Shown here: one piece after another, positions 8,468-17,853 of the stretch
Position numbering within the stretch: position 1 is the stretch's first letter
Layout: each line of letters starts with the position of its first letter
Source of the DNA: Tolypothrix bouteillei VB521301
GTDB lineage: Bacteria; Cyanobacteriota; Cyanobacteriia; Cyanobacteriales; Nostocaceae
Reading direction: 5' to 3'
Length of the DNA: 64,000 nucleotides
Assembly (NCBI RefSeq): GCF_000760695.4
Contig: NZ_JHEG04000001.1
Location: forward strand, 2,762,452-2,826,451
Made by a program: the position numbers and the translations under genes
Notes under the pieces: generated by a model
Seen by the model: the letters and a program-made list of their open reading frames with translations, nothing else
Told to the model about the DNA's origin: nothing
Databases searched by the model: none

Positions 8468-9319
8468 TTAACTTGCGGTTTTTCCCGGACGACGAGTGAC
8501 TAACTCTTGAATTTGGCCTACTGCAAAATCAAGCAATAGCCCAGTTAAGCCAATGACCAATACGGCTAAGAATACCGAGCTCAAGTTGAGACGGCTCCAC
8601 TCATCCCACACAAAAAAGCCGATTCCGATACCACCAGTTAGCATTTCTACAGCAACGATCACCAGCCAAGCAATTCCCAAGCTGATCCGCAAGCCAGTGA
8701 AGATATATGGTAGACTTGCGGGCCAAATAATTTTTGTAATTCGCCGCCAACGTGGCATTTCTAAGACTCTTGCTACATCTATATAGTCTTTGGAAACACT
8801 TGACACGCCCAGTGCAGTATTGATGATTGTAGGCCACAAGGAGGTGATGAAAATAACAAATATGGCTGATGGATCTGCCAAATTGAAGATAGCTAGGGCA
8901 ATTGGTAGCCAAGCCAAAGGTGACACAGGTTTAAAAATTTGAATGACTGGGTTGAGAGCAAGCATTGCCGTTTTGGACATTCCAATCAAAAACCCTAAGG
9001 GAATTGCAACTACAGCACCCAATAAAAAACCTAACAATACCCGCCGCAAGCTTGCGATTAACAACCATCCAATTCCTAAATTGCCCGGTCCTCTCTGATA
9101 AAATGGGTTCAGGATGTAGTCCAAGTTGGCAACCAGCGCTTCTGGTGGGGTTGGCATTAATTCATGATTAGCAAGAGCAATAACCCACCACAGTAGAATA
9201 ATTCCTAAAAATCCAAGCACTGGCAGTATAAAGGTTTCTTTCACCAGTACGGGTTTTGTTCTTTTCCAGGCTGCTTGTCCAGCAACTGCAATAATTGCAG
9301 CTATGTTTAATTGAAACAC
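8468..9319 (-). CDS. Permease subunit of the NrtA/CmpA-like ABC importer
   Basis: The 283-residue inner-membrane protein has six or so membrane helices and the inner-membrane-component motif around WPASLPYIFTGLRISLGIAW (the EAA loop that contacts the ATPase). It belongs to the BPD_transp_1 family, NrtB/CmpB/SsuC branch. The start is a GTG at 9319 with a GAGG ribosome site upstream. It is the promoter-proximal gene of the importer operon, about 105 bases downstream of a c-di-AMP-type riboswitch, which implies that c-di-AMP controls the whole operon. Confidence 0.88.
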   Translation of the reverse strand: MFQLNIAAIIAVAGQAAWKRTKPVLVKETFILPVLGFLGIILLWWVIALANHELMPTPPEALVANLDYILNPFYQRGPGNLGIGWLLIASLRRVLLGFLLGAVVAIPLGFLIGMSKTAMLALNPVIQIFKPVSPLAWLPIALAIFNLADPSAIFVIFITSLWPTIINTALGVSSVSKDYIDVARVLEMPRWRRITKIIWPASLPYIFTGLRISLGIAWLVIVAVEMLTGGIGIGFFVWDEWSRLNLSSVFLAVLVIGLTGLLLDFAVGQIQELVTRRPGKTAS

Positions 9320-9423
9320 TCTGCTTCACCTCACCAGACTTAAATGCGGGTACAAAAAACCGAGCAGTACCAGCCAGGGATACTGATGAGATTCAATAAA
9401 GACTATTGTCTCTTCAGTCTCCT

Positions 9424-9634
9424 CTCAGTGCCTACGAAGTTAGCTGACGGGCTAGAGTTGAGAGATACTCTCCCTGAGAAGGATTAAGTATAAAGTGTAA
9501 AGGATGAAGTTACTACTGCCCCCTCTTTTTATCCCCATACCCTTTATATTTGACCCTTTCTCAGGATACGCCCCTTTGAATGGTTCCTCCGCTCTAACTA
9601 ATGCAAACTTGCCATTAGCCAGATTAGGCTGACT
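9424..9634 (-). ncRNA. ydaO/yuaA-type c-di-AMP riboswitch upstream of the ABC importer operon
   Basis: On the minus strand the leader shows, in order, CAGCCTAATC, GCGGAGGAACCA, AAGGGGCGTATCC, CTCAGGGAGAG and CCGTCAGCTAACTTCGTAGG. These are the same blocks, in the same order, as the leader of the usp gene and fit the ydaO aptamer as I remember it. GCCTA at the 5' end pairs with TAGGC at the 3' end, and CCTGAGAA/TTCTCAGG closes an internal arm around a variable insert of about 75 bases. Confidence 0.85.
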
Positions 9635-10006
9635 TACTCTTAAATTTTAGATAAATGTAACACTGCTACACAGTAGCGTCAAGGTATCCAGAGATAGAGG
9701 ATTTTCATTTTACCATCTATTATTATTTATCCTGTTAAGATCTTTCTCCATCTTCTGGTGTAAATATTTAAGAAGAATTATGTATTGAGTATAATTTACA
9801 TAATGTTTGCTTTAGATAATCATAATATTAAAAACTATTTTTACTCATTACCCACATAGAAATTTTAGAATATTCATGAAAAATTTGAAATACTATATTT
9901 TAGGCATTGCCTACTAAATCATAATTTTAGCAGGTAATCCCAGGCATACGGATGTTTCCCAAATCAAATAAGATTGCTATAGTTAAATATTGTTCATCTG
10001 CACGCA
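9635..10006. other. AT-rich intergenic region with divergent promoters
   Basis: This region separates the minus-strand importer operon from the plus-strand histidine kinase gene, so it must carry both promoters. I see no gene and no binding site that I can name. Confidence 0.5.
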
Positions 10007-11212
10007 ATGAAAGATTTTAGTCAACTGCTACAAAATAAAACTCAAACAATTGTAGAAGAGTGGGTGAAAGCTGTTCGAGAAGACAAAAAAATTCCCATCA
10101 CCAAAAATCTCTCACGCTCAGCTATCAAAAATCATCTCACTGATGTCCTCTCAGCACTAGCAGATGTTCTGGCTAAAAGTCCACAAGATGATGAAATGAA
10201 ACAGATCGTTCAAGAAAGTTTGCATCATGGAACTCTTAGAGCTGAACAGGGTTATGATGCAGCAGAAATTGCACGAGAATACCGTGTACTGCGAGAGATT
10301 ATATTTAAGACAATTGAACCGGAATTTTTACAAGCATCTGTAGGGGAAGTGATGCGAGCTGTACGACTCATTGATATAGTTTTAGATGAAGCGATCGCAT
10401 CTTGTTTTCAAAGCTACACAGAACAGCGCTTGACAGAACTACAGCAGCTACAAAACCAGTTAAGCCTTAACAATCAGGAACTTACCCGCTTATTAAGGTC
10501 AAATCAAGATCATATATCTTATCTAGCACACGAACTTAAAAGCCCTTTAACTTCCATCATTGGGTACTCAGATTTATTTTTACGCCTGCAAAGAAAGCAT
10601 TCTGAGGAAAAAGAGGAAAAAGATACTTTTACCAATTTAGAACACATAGAAAAAGTTTTACGCAGTGGCAGACAATTACTCCGAATTATTAATGACGCTT
10701 TGGAAATCTCTCGTTATGATGCAGGGGAAATGAAATTGCACCCTGAATTCATTAATCCATGTGAATCGATTGAACATGTTTGTGAAATGTTAGAGTCTTT
10801 AGCAGCTAACAAAGAGTTAGAAATGCTTGTTGAGCTTGACAAAGCACCAGAACAAGTCTTTACAGATCCGTTACGATTACAACAAATTTTAACAAATCTT
10901 ATAAGTAATGCCATTCGTTATACCGATCGCGGAACTATTAAAATAAACTGTGAAATTTTAAGCGACGATCGGTGGGCGATCGTAGTTTCCGATACAGGAG
11001 TGGGGATTGAGCTAGAAGACCAAGCGCAAATTTTTCAACCTTACTTTCGCATTGGTATTGGCGGTCAATATTCTTACCTTCCCGATAGCACTGGTTTGGG
11101 TTTGGCAATAGTATTACGGTTAGTGAAACTCCTAGAAGGAGAAATCAATGTCGCCTCACAGGTAGGGATTGGTTCAACCTTTACAGTTACTCTTCCATTA
11201 GAAATGATCTGA
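10007..11212 (+). CDS. Sensor histidine kinase with an RsbRD-like N-terminal domain
   Basis: The 401-residue protein is soluble. Residues ~1-140 form a helical domain like the RsbT co-antagonist RsbRD N-terminal family (ITKNLSRSAIKNHLTDVLSALADVL, then HGTLRAEQGYDAAEIAREYR). A HisKA dimerisation segment follows with the phosphoacceptor His175 (LAHELKSPLTSI), then a HATPase domain with the N box NLISNAIRYT, DTGVGIELED and TGLGLAIVLRL. No transmembrane segment is present, so it would sense a cytoplasmic signal or a partner protein. No response regulator gene is adjacent, so the cognate partner is unknown. Confidence 0.88.
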   Translation: MKDFSQLLQNKTQTIVEEWVKAVREDKKIPITKNLSRSAIKNHLTDVLSALADVLAKSPQDDEMKQIVQESLHHGTLRAEQGYDAAEIAREYRVLREIIFKTIEPEFLQASVGEVMRAVRLIDIVLDEAIASCFQSYTEQRLTELQQLQNQLSLNNQELTRLLRSNQDHISYLAHELKSPLTSIIGYSDLFLRLQRKHSEEKEEKDTFTNLEHIEKVLRSGRQLLRIINDALEISRYDAGEMKLHPEFINPCESIEHVCEMLESLAANKELEMLVELDKAPEQVFTDPLRLQQILTNLISNAIRYTDRGTIKINCEILSDDRWAIVVSDTGVGIELEDQAQIFQPYFRIGIGGQYSYLPDSTGLGLAIVLRLVKLLEGEINVASQVGIGSTFTVTLPLEMI

Positions 11213-11859
11213 AGGATAAAACCTTAATTATTGTTTACATACATAACTTTTTGTATTCGTAAACTCCCATAGAAAAAATATTTCCAACAATTTCTAAAAT
11301 TTTTCAGATTTTCCTCTTTTTTTTAGGTTAAAAATGAAAATTTTTAAGCTTACATTAGGAAGAACAATGCCAACTCTTTTAAGATTATTTTACTAAGTAT
11401 CGCCCATCCTATATGTAGTTCAAAAATTACAAAAAAATTTAGGCAAGCTTCAAAACTATCTACAGCCTTTTCTGTAAAAAGAAATTCTACTTTCTGTATA
11501 TCCTAAGTTGGATAGCTTCCGGGTTAACAACATATTAATAATTGAATAAAAAATAGTAAAATCATTAAAAATATGACTTTTGAATAAGAGTCGGAATACC
11601 TCTATTGGAAGATGAATGAGGAAAAGGTATAACTCCATATTTAAAAGTCGAGGCAAGCCAAATCATTACTATCGAGAGAAAAGCCATTCTTATTTTTGCT
11701 AATCTAATCGTTTTTTTAAGGCAAAAAAACTGTGAAAAAAGGCGGTATTTTTGTTTAACAAAAGAAAAGAATGAGCCAACATCATAATTTTGGAAGACAT
11801 AGATAGCAGAAACAGATTTGTAATTAGTAATTCCTGTTGTTTTTTAAAGAGGCAATCTA
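11213..11859. other. Long AT-rich intergenic region
   Basis: This stretch of about 650 bases lies between the kinase and the PhoX gene. It is A/T-rich with homopolymer runs. It holds no convincing gene, and I did not find a clear tandem Pho box (CTTAACCT-like repeats) before the phosphatase gene. Confidence 0.5.
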
Positions 11860-14304
11860 ATGTCTAAGTTTTCACGGAGACAACTACTGGCTTTTTTTGG
11901 AGCAAGTACTGGTGCAACAGTATTATCTCCGATGTTAGGAGACCGATTTTTTGGCAACAGCCCTAGCGTTGCTGCTGATGGTGGTGTACCTTTGAAATTT
12001 ACCCCACTCCGTTTGCCCCATCCCTTACCAATTTATACCCAGCAAAAAAGCTACTTATCAACAGGAATTGAGCAAGGAAGTATTTTAGAACCTTCTGCTA
12101 ATACAGCGTTAAGTCATTACACTGTTATTGATGACGTTGTAGTACCACCAGAATATGAACGGTATGTAATTGTGGCGTGGGGCGATCGCGTTTTCCCCAA
12201 TCAAGAAGAATACTTTGGCTACAACAGCGACTACACGGGCTTTGTTCCTATTAATAGTAGAAACTTCAATGATGGCTATCTGTGGAACAATCACGAGTAC
12301 GTATCTTACCCTATTACCGCTACCGTACCCGGTTTTACAAGCGATAGCGACCTTATAGGATTTCCTACAACATATTCCCTAGTTATTGGAAGAGATTTAC
12401 CTGAAGACAGAACAAATCTCCAAGTCTTGGGTGAATTTATGTATAACATAGGCGGTTCCGTTGTCAGAATCGCCCGACAAGACCGCAACGAACGCTTTGC
12501 TGTAGTGCGCGATTCTAAAAACCGACGTATTCATGGACTCTCTGGTTTGGGAATCAACAGCCAACGTACTGACAAATATAAAGAAGTCACTTCATGGGGT
12601 TCCAGAAGCTACCAAAAAGGAGACGAGAATTATCTCATTGGGACCGGATTAGCAGCTACTCAGGTCTTTAATCTCAGTTCTGATGGACTTGGTAACAAAA
12701 TCATTGGTACTGGCTTCAACTGTTCTGGAGGTACAAGCCCTTGGGGGACCATTTTATCTGCTGAAGAGAACTTCCAAGCCAGTACAAGTTCTTTTGTTGG
12801 TGTTCAGGAAAATGTCAACCCCAACGGTACACAAACGAGCTATATCGAAGGTAGTACTGGAAATGCATTTGGTTTAGTCGGTGAAAAATATGGTTGGATA
12901 GTAGAACTCGATCCAGCCGATCCAAATTTCCGCCCTCGCAAACACACTGCTCTTGGTCGCTTCCGTCATGAGAATATTGCGTTGCGAGTGGAAGCAGGAA
13001 GACCATTAGTAGGTTACTTAGGTGACGATCGCCGGGGAGGTCATACTTGGAAATTTGTGAGTTCTGGTACAGTCACTTCTCCAACCGATAAAAACAACAG
13101 CCGCTTATTTGAAGACGGTACTTTATATGTAGCTCGTTATAACGCTAACGGTACGGGCGAGTGGATTCCCTTAAATTTAAACACTCCTACAAATCCCATT
13201 CCTCCCTCAACTCTTGCATCAGTAGAAGTTGCAGCGTTAGGTAGAGCATCAAATGGTGGCAATACCCGTTTACCAAGACGCAGGGGTATTTTGGGTGAAA
13301 CTTCAGAAGGTGGGTCAATAACTGTCACAATAACACAAGTTACAAATCAAACAACTGGAGCGATTACTTCTTACGGTGAAGCTGAAGCTTTACCTGCCTA
13401 TCAAGGTAAGAAGCTATCCGATTTTTATACCAGTCAGGGTGCAGTGTTAGTTGATGCTTTTTTAGCTGCTAACCTCATTGGAGCCACTCCCACTGCTCGT
13501 CCCGAAGATCTTGAAATCAACCCTAGAAATCCTAGAGAAGTCTTTATCGCTTATACGGACGGTGCGCCATCGGGAGATGGATATCCCGATTCTCGAATTT
13601 TTATCGTATCCAAGTATAGTGCTGACATCACTGCCGCACAGCCTTCAGGTGAACTTTTTAAAATTATCGAAGATAGCGCTGATAGCACCGGTACAACCTT
13701 CCATTGGGAACGATTTGCCAAAGGTGGAGAAGCAAGCGCAGAACCTGGAGATGGTTTTGCTAACGTAGATAACTTAGTATTTGACAGCCAAGGTAATATT
13801 TGGGGTTGCACTGATATGTCTACTGAAGCTCATAATGGCTTTACTACGGGTGCAAACCCAGAGCCATTACGAGTAGACCACAGGGTTGTAGGGGCTAATT
13901 CACCTAGTACTGATGATTCTAATTTCAATGTCAGGACTTCTGACCTAATTGGAGTGTTTGGAAATAATTTCCTCTTCTTTATCCCCACAAGTGGACCCGA
14001 CGCAGGGGAGGTTGTACCTTTTGCTTATGGACCGCCACGTTGCGAATTCACAGGACCTACCTTTGTTGGGGATACACTGATTATTTCCGTACAGCATCCT
14101 AGTGAAGATGTTCCATTTACTCCACGGCAAACCCTCAGCAGAGAAATTGAGATTTTGAACTTGGATGGTACGCTGTTTACCCAACAACGCAATATACCTC
14201 GTGGTAGCAATTGGCCCAGCAATATAGAGGGCAATATTGAAGGACCCCCACGTCCGGGAGTCATCGGCATTCGACGCAAGCAGTCCAGGGGTCGCTTTGT
14301 TTAA
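11860..14304 (+). CDS. PhoX-family (DUF839) secreted phosphatase
   Basis: The 814-residue protein has a twin-arginine signal (FSRRQLLAFFG) with a likely cleavage after VAA near residue 39, so it is exported folded by Tat. The body is the PhoX/DUF839 beta-propeller family: NNHEYVSYP, GTGFNCSGGTSPWGTILSAEE, RFRHENIALRVEAGRPLVGY and GDDRRGGHTWKFVS are typical signature stretches that supply metal ligands. PhoX enzymes are calcium/iron-dependent phosphomonoesterases that release phosphate from organic esters outside the cytoplasm. The protein is longer than canonical PhoX, with an insert around residues 420-480. An AAAGAGG ribosome site precedes the ATG. It converges with the CHASE2 kinase gene. 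Confidence 0.88.
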   Translation: MSKFSRRQLLAFFGASTGATVLSPMLGDRFFGNSPSVAADGGVPLKFTPLRLPHPLPIYTQQKSYLSTGIEQGSILEPSANTALSHYTVIDDVVVPPEYERYVIVAWGDRVFPNQEEYFGYNSDYTGFVPINSRNFNDGYLWNNHEYVSYPITATVPGFTSDSDLIGFPTTYSLVIGRDLPEDRTNLQVLGEFMYNIGGSVVRIARQDRNERFAVVRDSKNRRIHGLSGLGINSQRTDKYKEVTSWGSRSYQKGDENYLIGTGLAATQVFNLSSDGLGNKIIGTGFNCSGGTSPWGTILSAEENFQASTSSFVGVQENVNPNGTQTSYIEGSTGNAFGLVGEKYGWIVELDPADPNFRPRKHTALGRFRHENIALRVEAGRPLVGYLGDDRRGGHTWKFVSSGTVTSPTDKNNSRLFEDGTLYVARYNANGTGEWIPLNLNTPTNPIPPSTLASVEVAALGRASNGGNTRLPRRRGILGETSEGGSITVTITQVTNQTTGAITSYGEAEALPAYQGKKLSDFYTSQGAVLVDAFLAANLIGATPTARPEDLEINPRNPREVFIAYTDGAPSGDGYPDSRIFIVSKYSADITAAQPSGELFKIIEDSADSTGTTFHWERFAKGGEASAEPGDGFANVDNLVFDSQGNIWGCTDMSTEAHNGFTTGANPEPLRVDHRVVGANSPSTDDSNFNVRTSDLIGVFGNNFLFFIPTSGPDAGEVVPFAYGPPRCEFTGPTFVGDTLIISVQHPSEDVPFTPRQTLSREIEILNLDGTLFTQQRNIPRGSNWPSNIEGNIEGPPRPGVIGIRRKQSRGRFV

Positions 14305-14385
14305 CACCTGACCTGCTAATTGCGATCGCACTTGATACTGAAAAAGCATTAATTGCGATCGCAATTCCATGAGGGAGCACATCGA

Positions 14386-16722
14386 TCAAGCAATGTGTTT
14401 AAAATCCAACAACACTTCAGAGGCGGATTGATAGCGATCGCTAAAATGATACCGCACCATCTTATCTAAAATCGCTGCTAAATTTTCGCTAATTTGTGCG
14501 CGATGTCGCCACATTACACAACCAGTATCCGGGTCGGGCTGAAGTTCGTGGGGTAACAATCCCGTTACTGCTTGAATGCCAATCATACCGACAGCATAAA
14601 CATCGCTACACAAACGGGGATGACCTGCAAATTGTTCTGGTGGTGCGTAACCTCGCGTTCCAATAGCAACTGTTGCTAATTCTGTTTGTTCGTTGCTAGA
14701 TGGTTGCATCATTTTAACTGCACCAAAGTCAATTAACACCAAGCGATTATCTAAGCTACGTCTGAGAATATTATTCGGTTTAATATCTCGATGAATAACG
14801 CGATGGTCGTGAACAAATACCAAAATTTCTAATATTTCTTTCAGTAAACTAATAACATAAAATTCATTTTGTATTCCCCTTACGGGTGGTAATTCGTCAC
14901 TCAAGGAATGTCCTTGAATATATTCTTGTACTAAATAAAATTCACGATTGTCCTCAAAATAAGCTAGCAATTGAGGGATTTGAGAATGTTGACCTAAAGC
15001 TTCTAAAATTTCGGCTTCAGCATCAAATAGCCTTCTAGCAACTTGCAAAAATTTTGTGTCTCGACGGGCGGGCATCAATTGCTTGACTACGCAGACAGGA
15101 TGACCGGGACGTTGCATATCTCCTGCTAAATACGTGCAACCAAATCCACCCGATCCTAAAACTTTTGTCACTTTATAGCGTCCACTTAGTATGGAGTCAC
15201 CACTAGTTTTTTCGAGTGTGTCGGCTTTTGGAGTGTGAAGGTGTTTGTCTTTTATTTCTGTCGTTTCTTTCAAAAGAGTGTGTAATTGTTCAATTGCTTC
15301 TTTTTGTTTTTCTACTTGTAGAAGAATTATCTTAGTTTGTTGTTGATTTTGGTATGTCATATAAATGACAACAACAATACTACTAGTTATGAATGCGATC
15401 GCAGGTGGTACGACTGGTATCCATCCTGCTTGTAAAAACACACTCGTACAAATAACTATTAACCCAATGAGAGTTGTACCACCTACGACAATCAACAATA
15501 AAGGATGCCGCACCCGCCAAGCCAAAGTAGCACCTGCAAGTGACCAAATCCATATCCATAACACTTCTGCCCATTCTGGAAAATACCAGATTAAAGGACG
15601 CCCATCTAGCACTGCACTTATTAGCTGGCTGGTTGTCTGTGCGTGAATTAAAGCAGGCGACATTCTTGCGGGTTGGTCTGGTAATGCACTATAAGGGGTA
15701 TAAAAACCAGAATGAAGGCTGGGGGTTTTCGTACCAATAATCACCAGACGGTCTTTGAATAACTTGGGATCTACAGATCCGGTTAATACTTGTGTAAGAG
15801 TAACTTCTGGTGCAAGGCGATCCGGATGGCGGTAATTTAGCATAATTTGATAGCCACCCGCATCTATCTTTTTATAACCACCTGCATCACTTGTTAAAGA
15901 TTTAAAATGTGCTTTTAACGTGCGATTTTTGGTATGGCTCAATATCATGTTTTGTTTATCTGGAAAATCAGGTTCGACACCCTCTTTTTCCAGATAACTC
16001 ATTGCCAGTACTGTAGCAAATGATGTGGCTGTTGTACATTTTTTGTCGTATTCAGAATGAGCAAATAGCAAACTTCGACGAACAATCCCATCATCATCTG
16101 TTACTAAATCCGTAAATCCTACGTTATTTATAGATAAATTTTGAGGAGGCGCAATTTCCTGAGTTCCTACACTGCTGAATGCACAAACACTAATAATATT
16201 ATCTCGCCGTTTTAAAACTGATGCAAAATTTTCTTGTTCCGATCTGTATAAATTTACTCCAATAATGCGCGGTTGATATGATTGTAGCTTTGCCAATAAC
16301 TCGTTAAGCGTGTTATCTGATAAAGGCCATTTTTGTTTCCGAACGTCATCTTCAGTGACTGTCACTAGCACCAAACGCGAATCCATTGGTTCTGGAGAAC
16401 GCAACCGTAACATTTGGTCATACGCCTTCAGTTCTACTGATTGCAATAATTTCAGTTCTCTCACTCCCATTAATAAAGATGTGACTCCTACACTACTTAT
16501 AAGAATCGGGAGCAACCAGTTAAAGGGGGTGTTGTTGCGACGGTCATCTCTGATGACCTCAAGAGGTGCCTCAGTCAAAGCAAAGTCCTGTGTCTTGCGA
16601 TCGACAAACGTATCACTATGGCGATTTTGACTTTGTAGAAGAAATGGGGACGTTCTACGAGTCAAACGAACCCAATCTTTTGCTAAAGTGGCACGTAGTT
16701 TTTCAAAGAGTCCAGTCATCAC
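14386..16722 (-). CDS. Serine/threonine protein kinase with an N-terminal CHASE2 sensor domain
   Basis: The 778-residue protein has one N-terminal membrane helix (NWLLPILISSVGVTSLLM, near 69), an extracytoplasmic CHASE2 domain (about 100-370, LRSPEPMDSRLVLVTVTEDD, IGVNLYR, RLVIIGTKTPSLHSGFYTP), three closely spaced helices (about 390-465), a short coiled coil, and a cytoplasmic Hanks-type kinase (about 520-778). The kinase has GSGGFGCTYLA, the VVK lysine, the catalytic loop VIHRDIKPNNIL and the LIDFGAVK Mg-binding motif, so it should be active. The architecture is common in filamentous cyanobacteria and suggests transmembrane sensing of an unknown ligand. The gene stands alone. Confidence 0.92.
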   Translation of the reverse strand: MMTGLFEKLRATLAKDWVRLTRRTSPFLLQSQNRHSDTFVDRKTQDFALTEAPLEVIRDDRRNNTPFNWLLPILISSVGVTSLLMGVRELKLLQSVELKAYDQMLRLRSPEPMDSRLVLVTVTEDDVRKQKWPLSDNTLNELLAKLQSYQPRIIGVNLYRSEQENFASVLKRRDNIISVCAFSSVGTQEIAPPQNLSINNVGFTDLVTDDDGIVRRSLLFAHSEYDKKCTTATSFATVLAMSYLEKEGVEPDFPDKQNMILSHTKNRTLKAHFKSLTSDAGGYKKIDAGGYQIMLNYRHPDRLAPEVTLTQVLTGSVDPKLFKDRLVIIGTKTPSLHSGFYTPYSALPDQPARMSPALIHAQTTSQLISAVLDGRPLIWYFPEWAEVLWIWIWSLAGATLAWRVRHPLLLIVVGGTTLIGLIVICTSVFLQAGWIPVVPPAIAFITSSIVVVIYMTYQNQQQTKIILLQVEKQKEAIEQLHTLLKETTEIKDKHLHTPKADTLEKTSGDSILSGRYKVTKVLGSGGFGCTYLAGDMQRPGHPVCVVKQLMPARRDTKFLQVARRLFDAEAEILEALGQHSQIPQLLAYFEDNREFYLVQEYIQGHSLSDELPPVRGIQNEFYVISLLKEILEILVFVHDHRVIHRDIKPNNILRRSLDNRLVLIDFGAVKMMQPSSNEQTELATVAIGTRGYAPPEQFAGHPRLCSDVYAVGMIGIQAVTGLLPHELQPDPDTGCVMWRHRAQISENLAAILDKMVRYHFSDRYQSASEVLLDFKHIA

Positions 16723-17205
16723 AGGAGTGCGGCAGCAGCCAGAATTTGGTGAGATAATCTCATGCTATACTGTTGACCACAGTTAGCGTGAGTGTCTTAG
16801 TATCGCTACTAAGATTCTCTAGGTATATAGTAGGACTTACTTATTTTAATGGTTCTACCCCATTTTCTGTTTTAACTTAGGTAGATGACTGTTGCCCGTT
16901 GCAAGTACGCGATCGCGGTTCAATCCAACTTTACTCGATATTTAATACTTTTTATACAAAATACACGGGGATTGGGTTGAGCAGTCACAAAACTCAACAA
17001 AATCCCCATATCCAAATGACACTATTAACAAATCCTTGCATTACCTGCAATGCTATGCGATACTGTTAAAACATTTAAATCTACTGCTAACAAGTAAATT
17101 TACCGTAGATTAAAACAGAGCAACTTTAGTGACACTGAGATATTTGTCACTCTTTACCAGTGATATCTTCTCAACCAAAATCTGAAATCCAAAATCCAAA
17201 ATCCC
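16723..17205. other. Intergenic region between the divergent CHASE2 kinase and SsuE-like genes
   Basis: No gene is seen. One HIP1-containing GCGATCGC lies near 16909. The last 40 bases before the reductase contain ATCCAAAATCCAAAATCCC, a short A/C-rich tandem repeat of the type scattered in Nostocales intergenic DNA. Confidence 0.5.
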
Positions 17206-17772
17206 ATGACATATATCTTGGCAATTTCAGGGAGCCCTTCTCACCCCTCCAGAACACACGGTCTTCTGGAATACGCAAGTAAAATTTTACAGCAAGAAAG
17301 TTATCACACAGATATTATTTCAGTTCGTGATATACCACCAGACGTTTTGGCATATGGACGCTATGACAGCCCCAACTTAGAGGAACCAAAGGCACTTTTA
17401 GAACGAGCTAGTGGGGTGATCGTAGCCACTCCAGTTTATAAAGCCGCGTATACAGGAGTTCTGAAAGCTTTTTTAGATTTATTACCTCAACGGGCTTTAT
17501 CGGGTAAAGTCGTGCTACCTATTGCCACTGGTGGAACTCTTGCTCATTTGTTATCTATTGATTATGCCCTCAAACCCGTACTCTCTGAGTTAAAAGCAAG
17601 GTACATTCTGGGTGGTGTTTATGCAGTAGACAAGCAGATTCAAGTACAGCCAGATGGTAGCCTTCAGATTGAAGAGGAAATTGAGCAGCGACTCCAAGAA
17701 GCTTTACAAGAGTTTGCGGAAACTGTAAGCAAATTTCAACCAATTGCTAAAGAGTTGACGCACGCAAGTTAG
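17206..17772 (+). CDS. ssuE: NADPH-dependent FMN reductase, SsuE type
   Basis: The 188-residue flavodoxin-fold protein begins with ILAISGSPSHPSRTHGLLEY, the flavin-phosphate loop, and has SGVIVATPVYKAAYTGVLKAFLDLL and LPIATGGTLAHLLSIDYALKPVL, which are hallmarks of SsuE. SsuE supplies reduced FMN to the alkanesulfonate monooxygenase SsuD under sulfur limitation. No ssuD or ssuABC genes flank it here; the NrtA/CmpA-like importer 8 kb away is not an obvious partner. The family is well recognised, but its role as an isolated reductase is open. Confidence 0.85.
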   Translation: MTYILAISGSPSHPSRTHGLLEYASKILQQESYHTDIISVRDIPPDVLAYGRYDSPNLEEPKALLERASGVIVATPVYKAAYTGVLKAFLDLLPQRALSGKVVLPIATGGTLAHLLSIDYALKPVLSELKARYILGGVYAVDKQIQVQPDGSLQIEEEIEQRLQEALQEFAETVSKFQPIAKELTHAS

Positions 17773-17853
17773 TCCATTACCTTTCTTCCTACTTGCCCGT
17801 AGCAGATGAAGAACTGCCAGTTCATCTGCTACTTTTTTATAGGAGAACTCAAT

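Noticed and set aside
6017..9319. Naming the importer nrt (nitrate) or cmp (bicarbonate)
   Set aside because: The fused second ATPase of nrt/cmp operons is missing and ligand residues were not aligned, so the substrate is not established.
11456..11656. 66-codon minus-strand frame between the kinase and PhoX genes
   Set aside because: No ribosome site, no family and typical random composition for AT-rich DNA.
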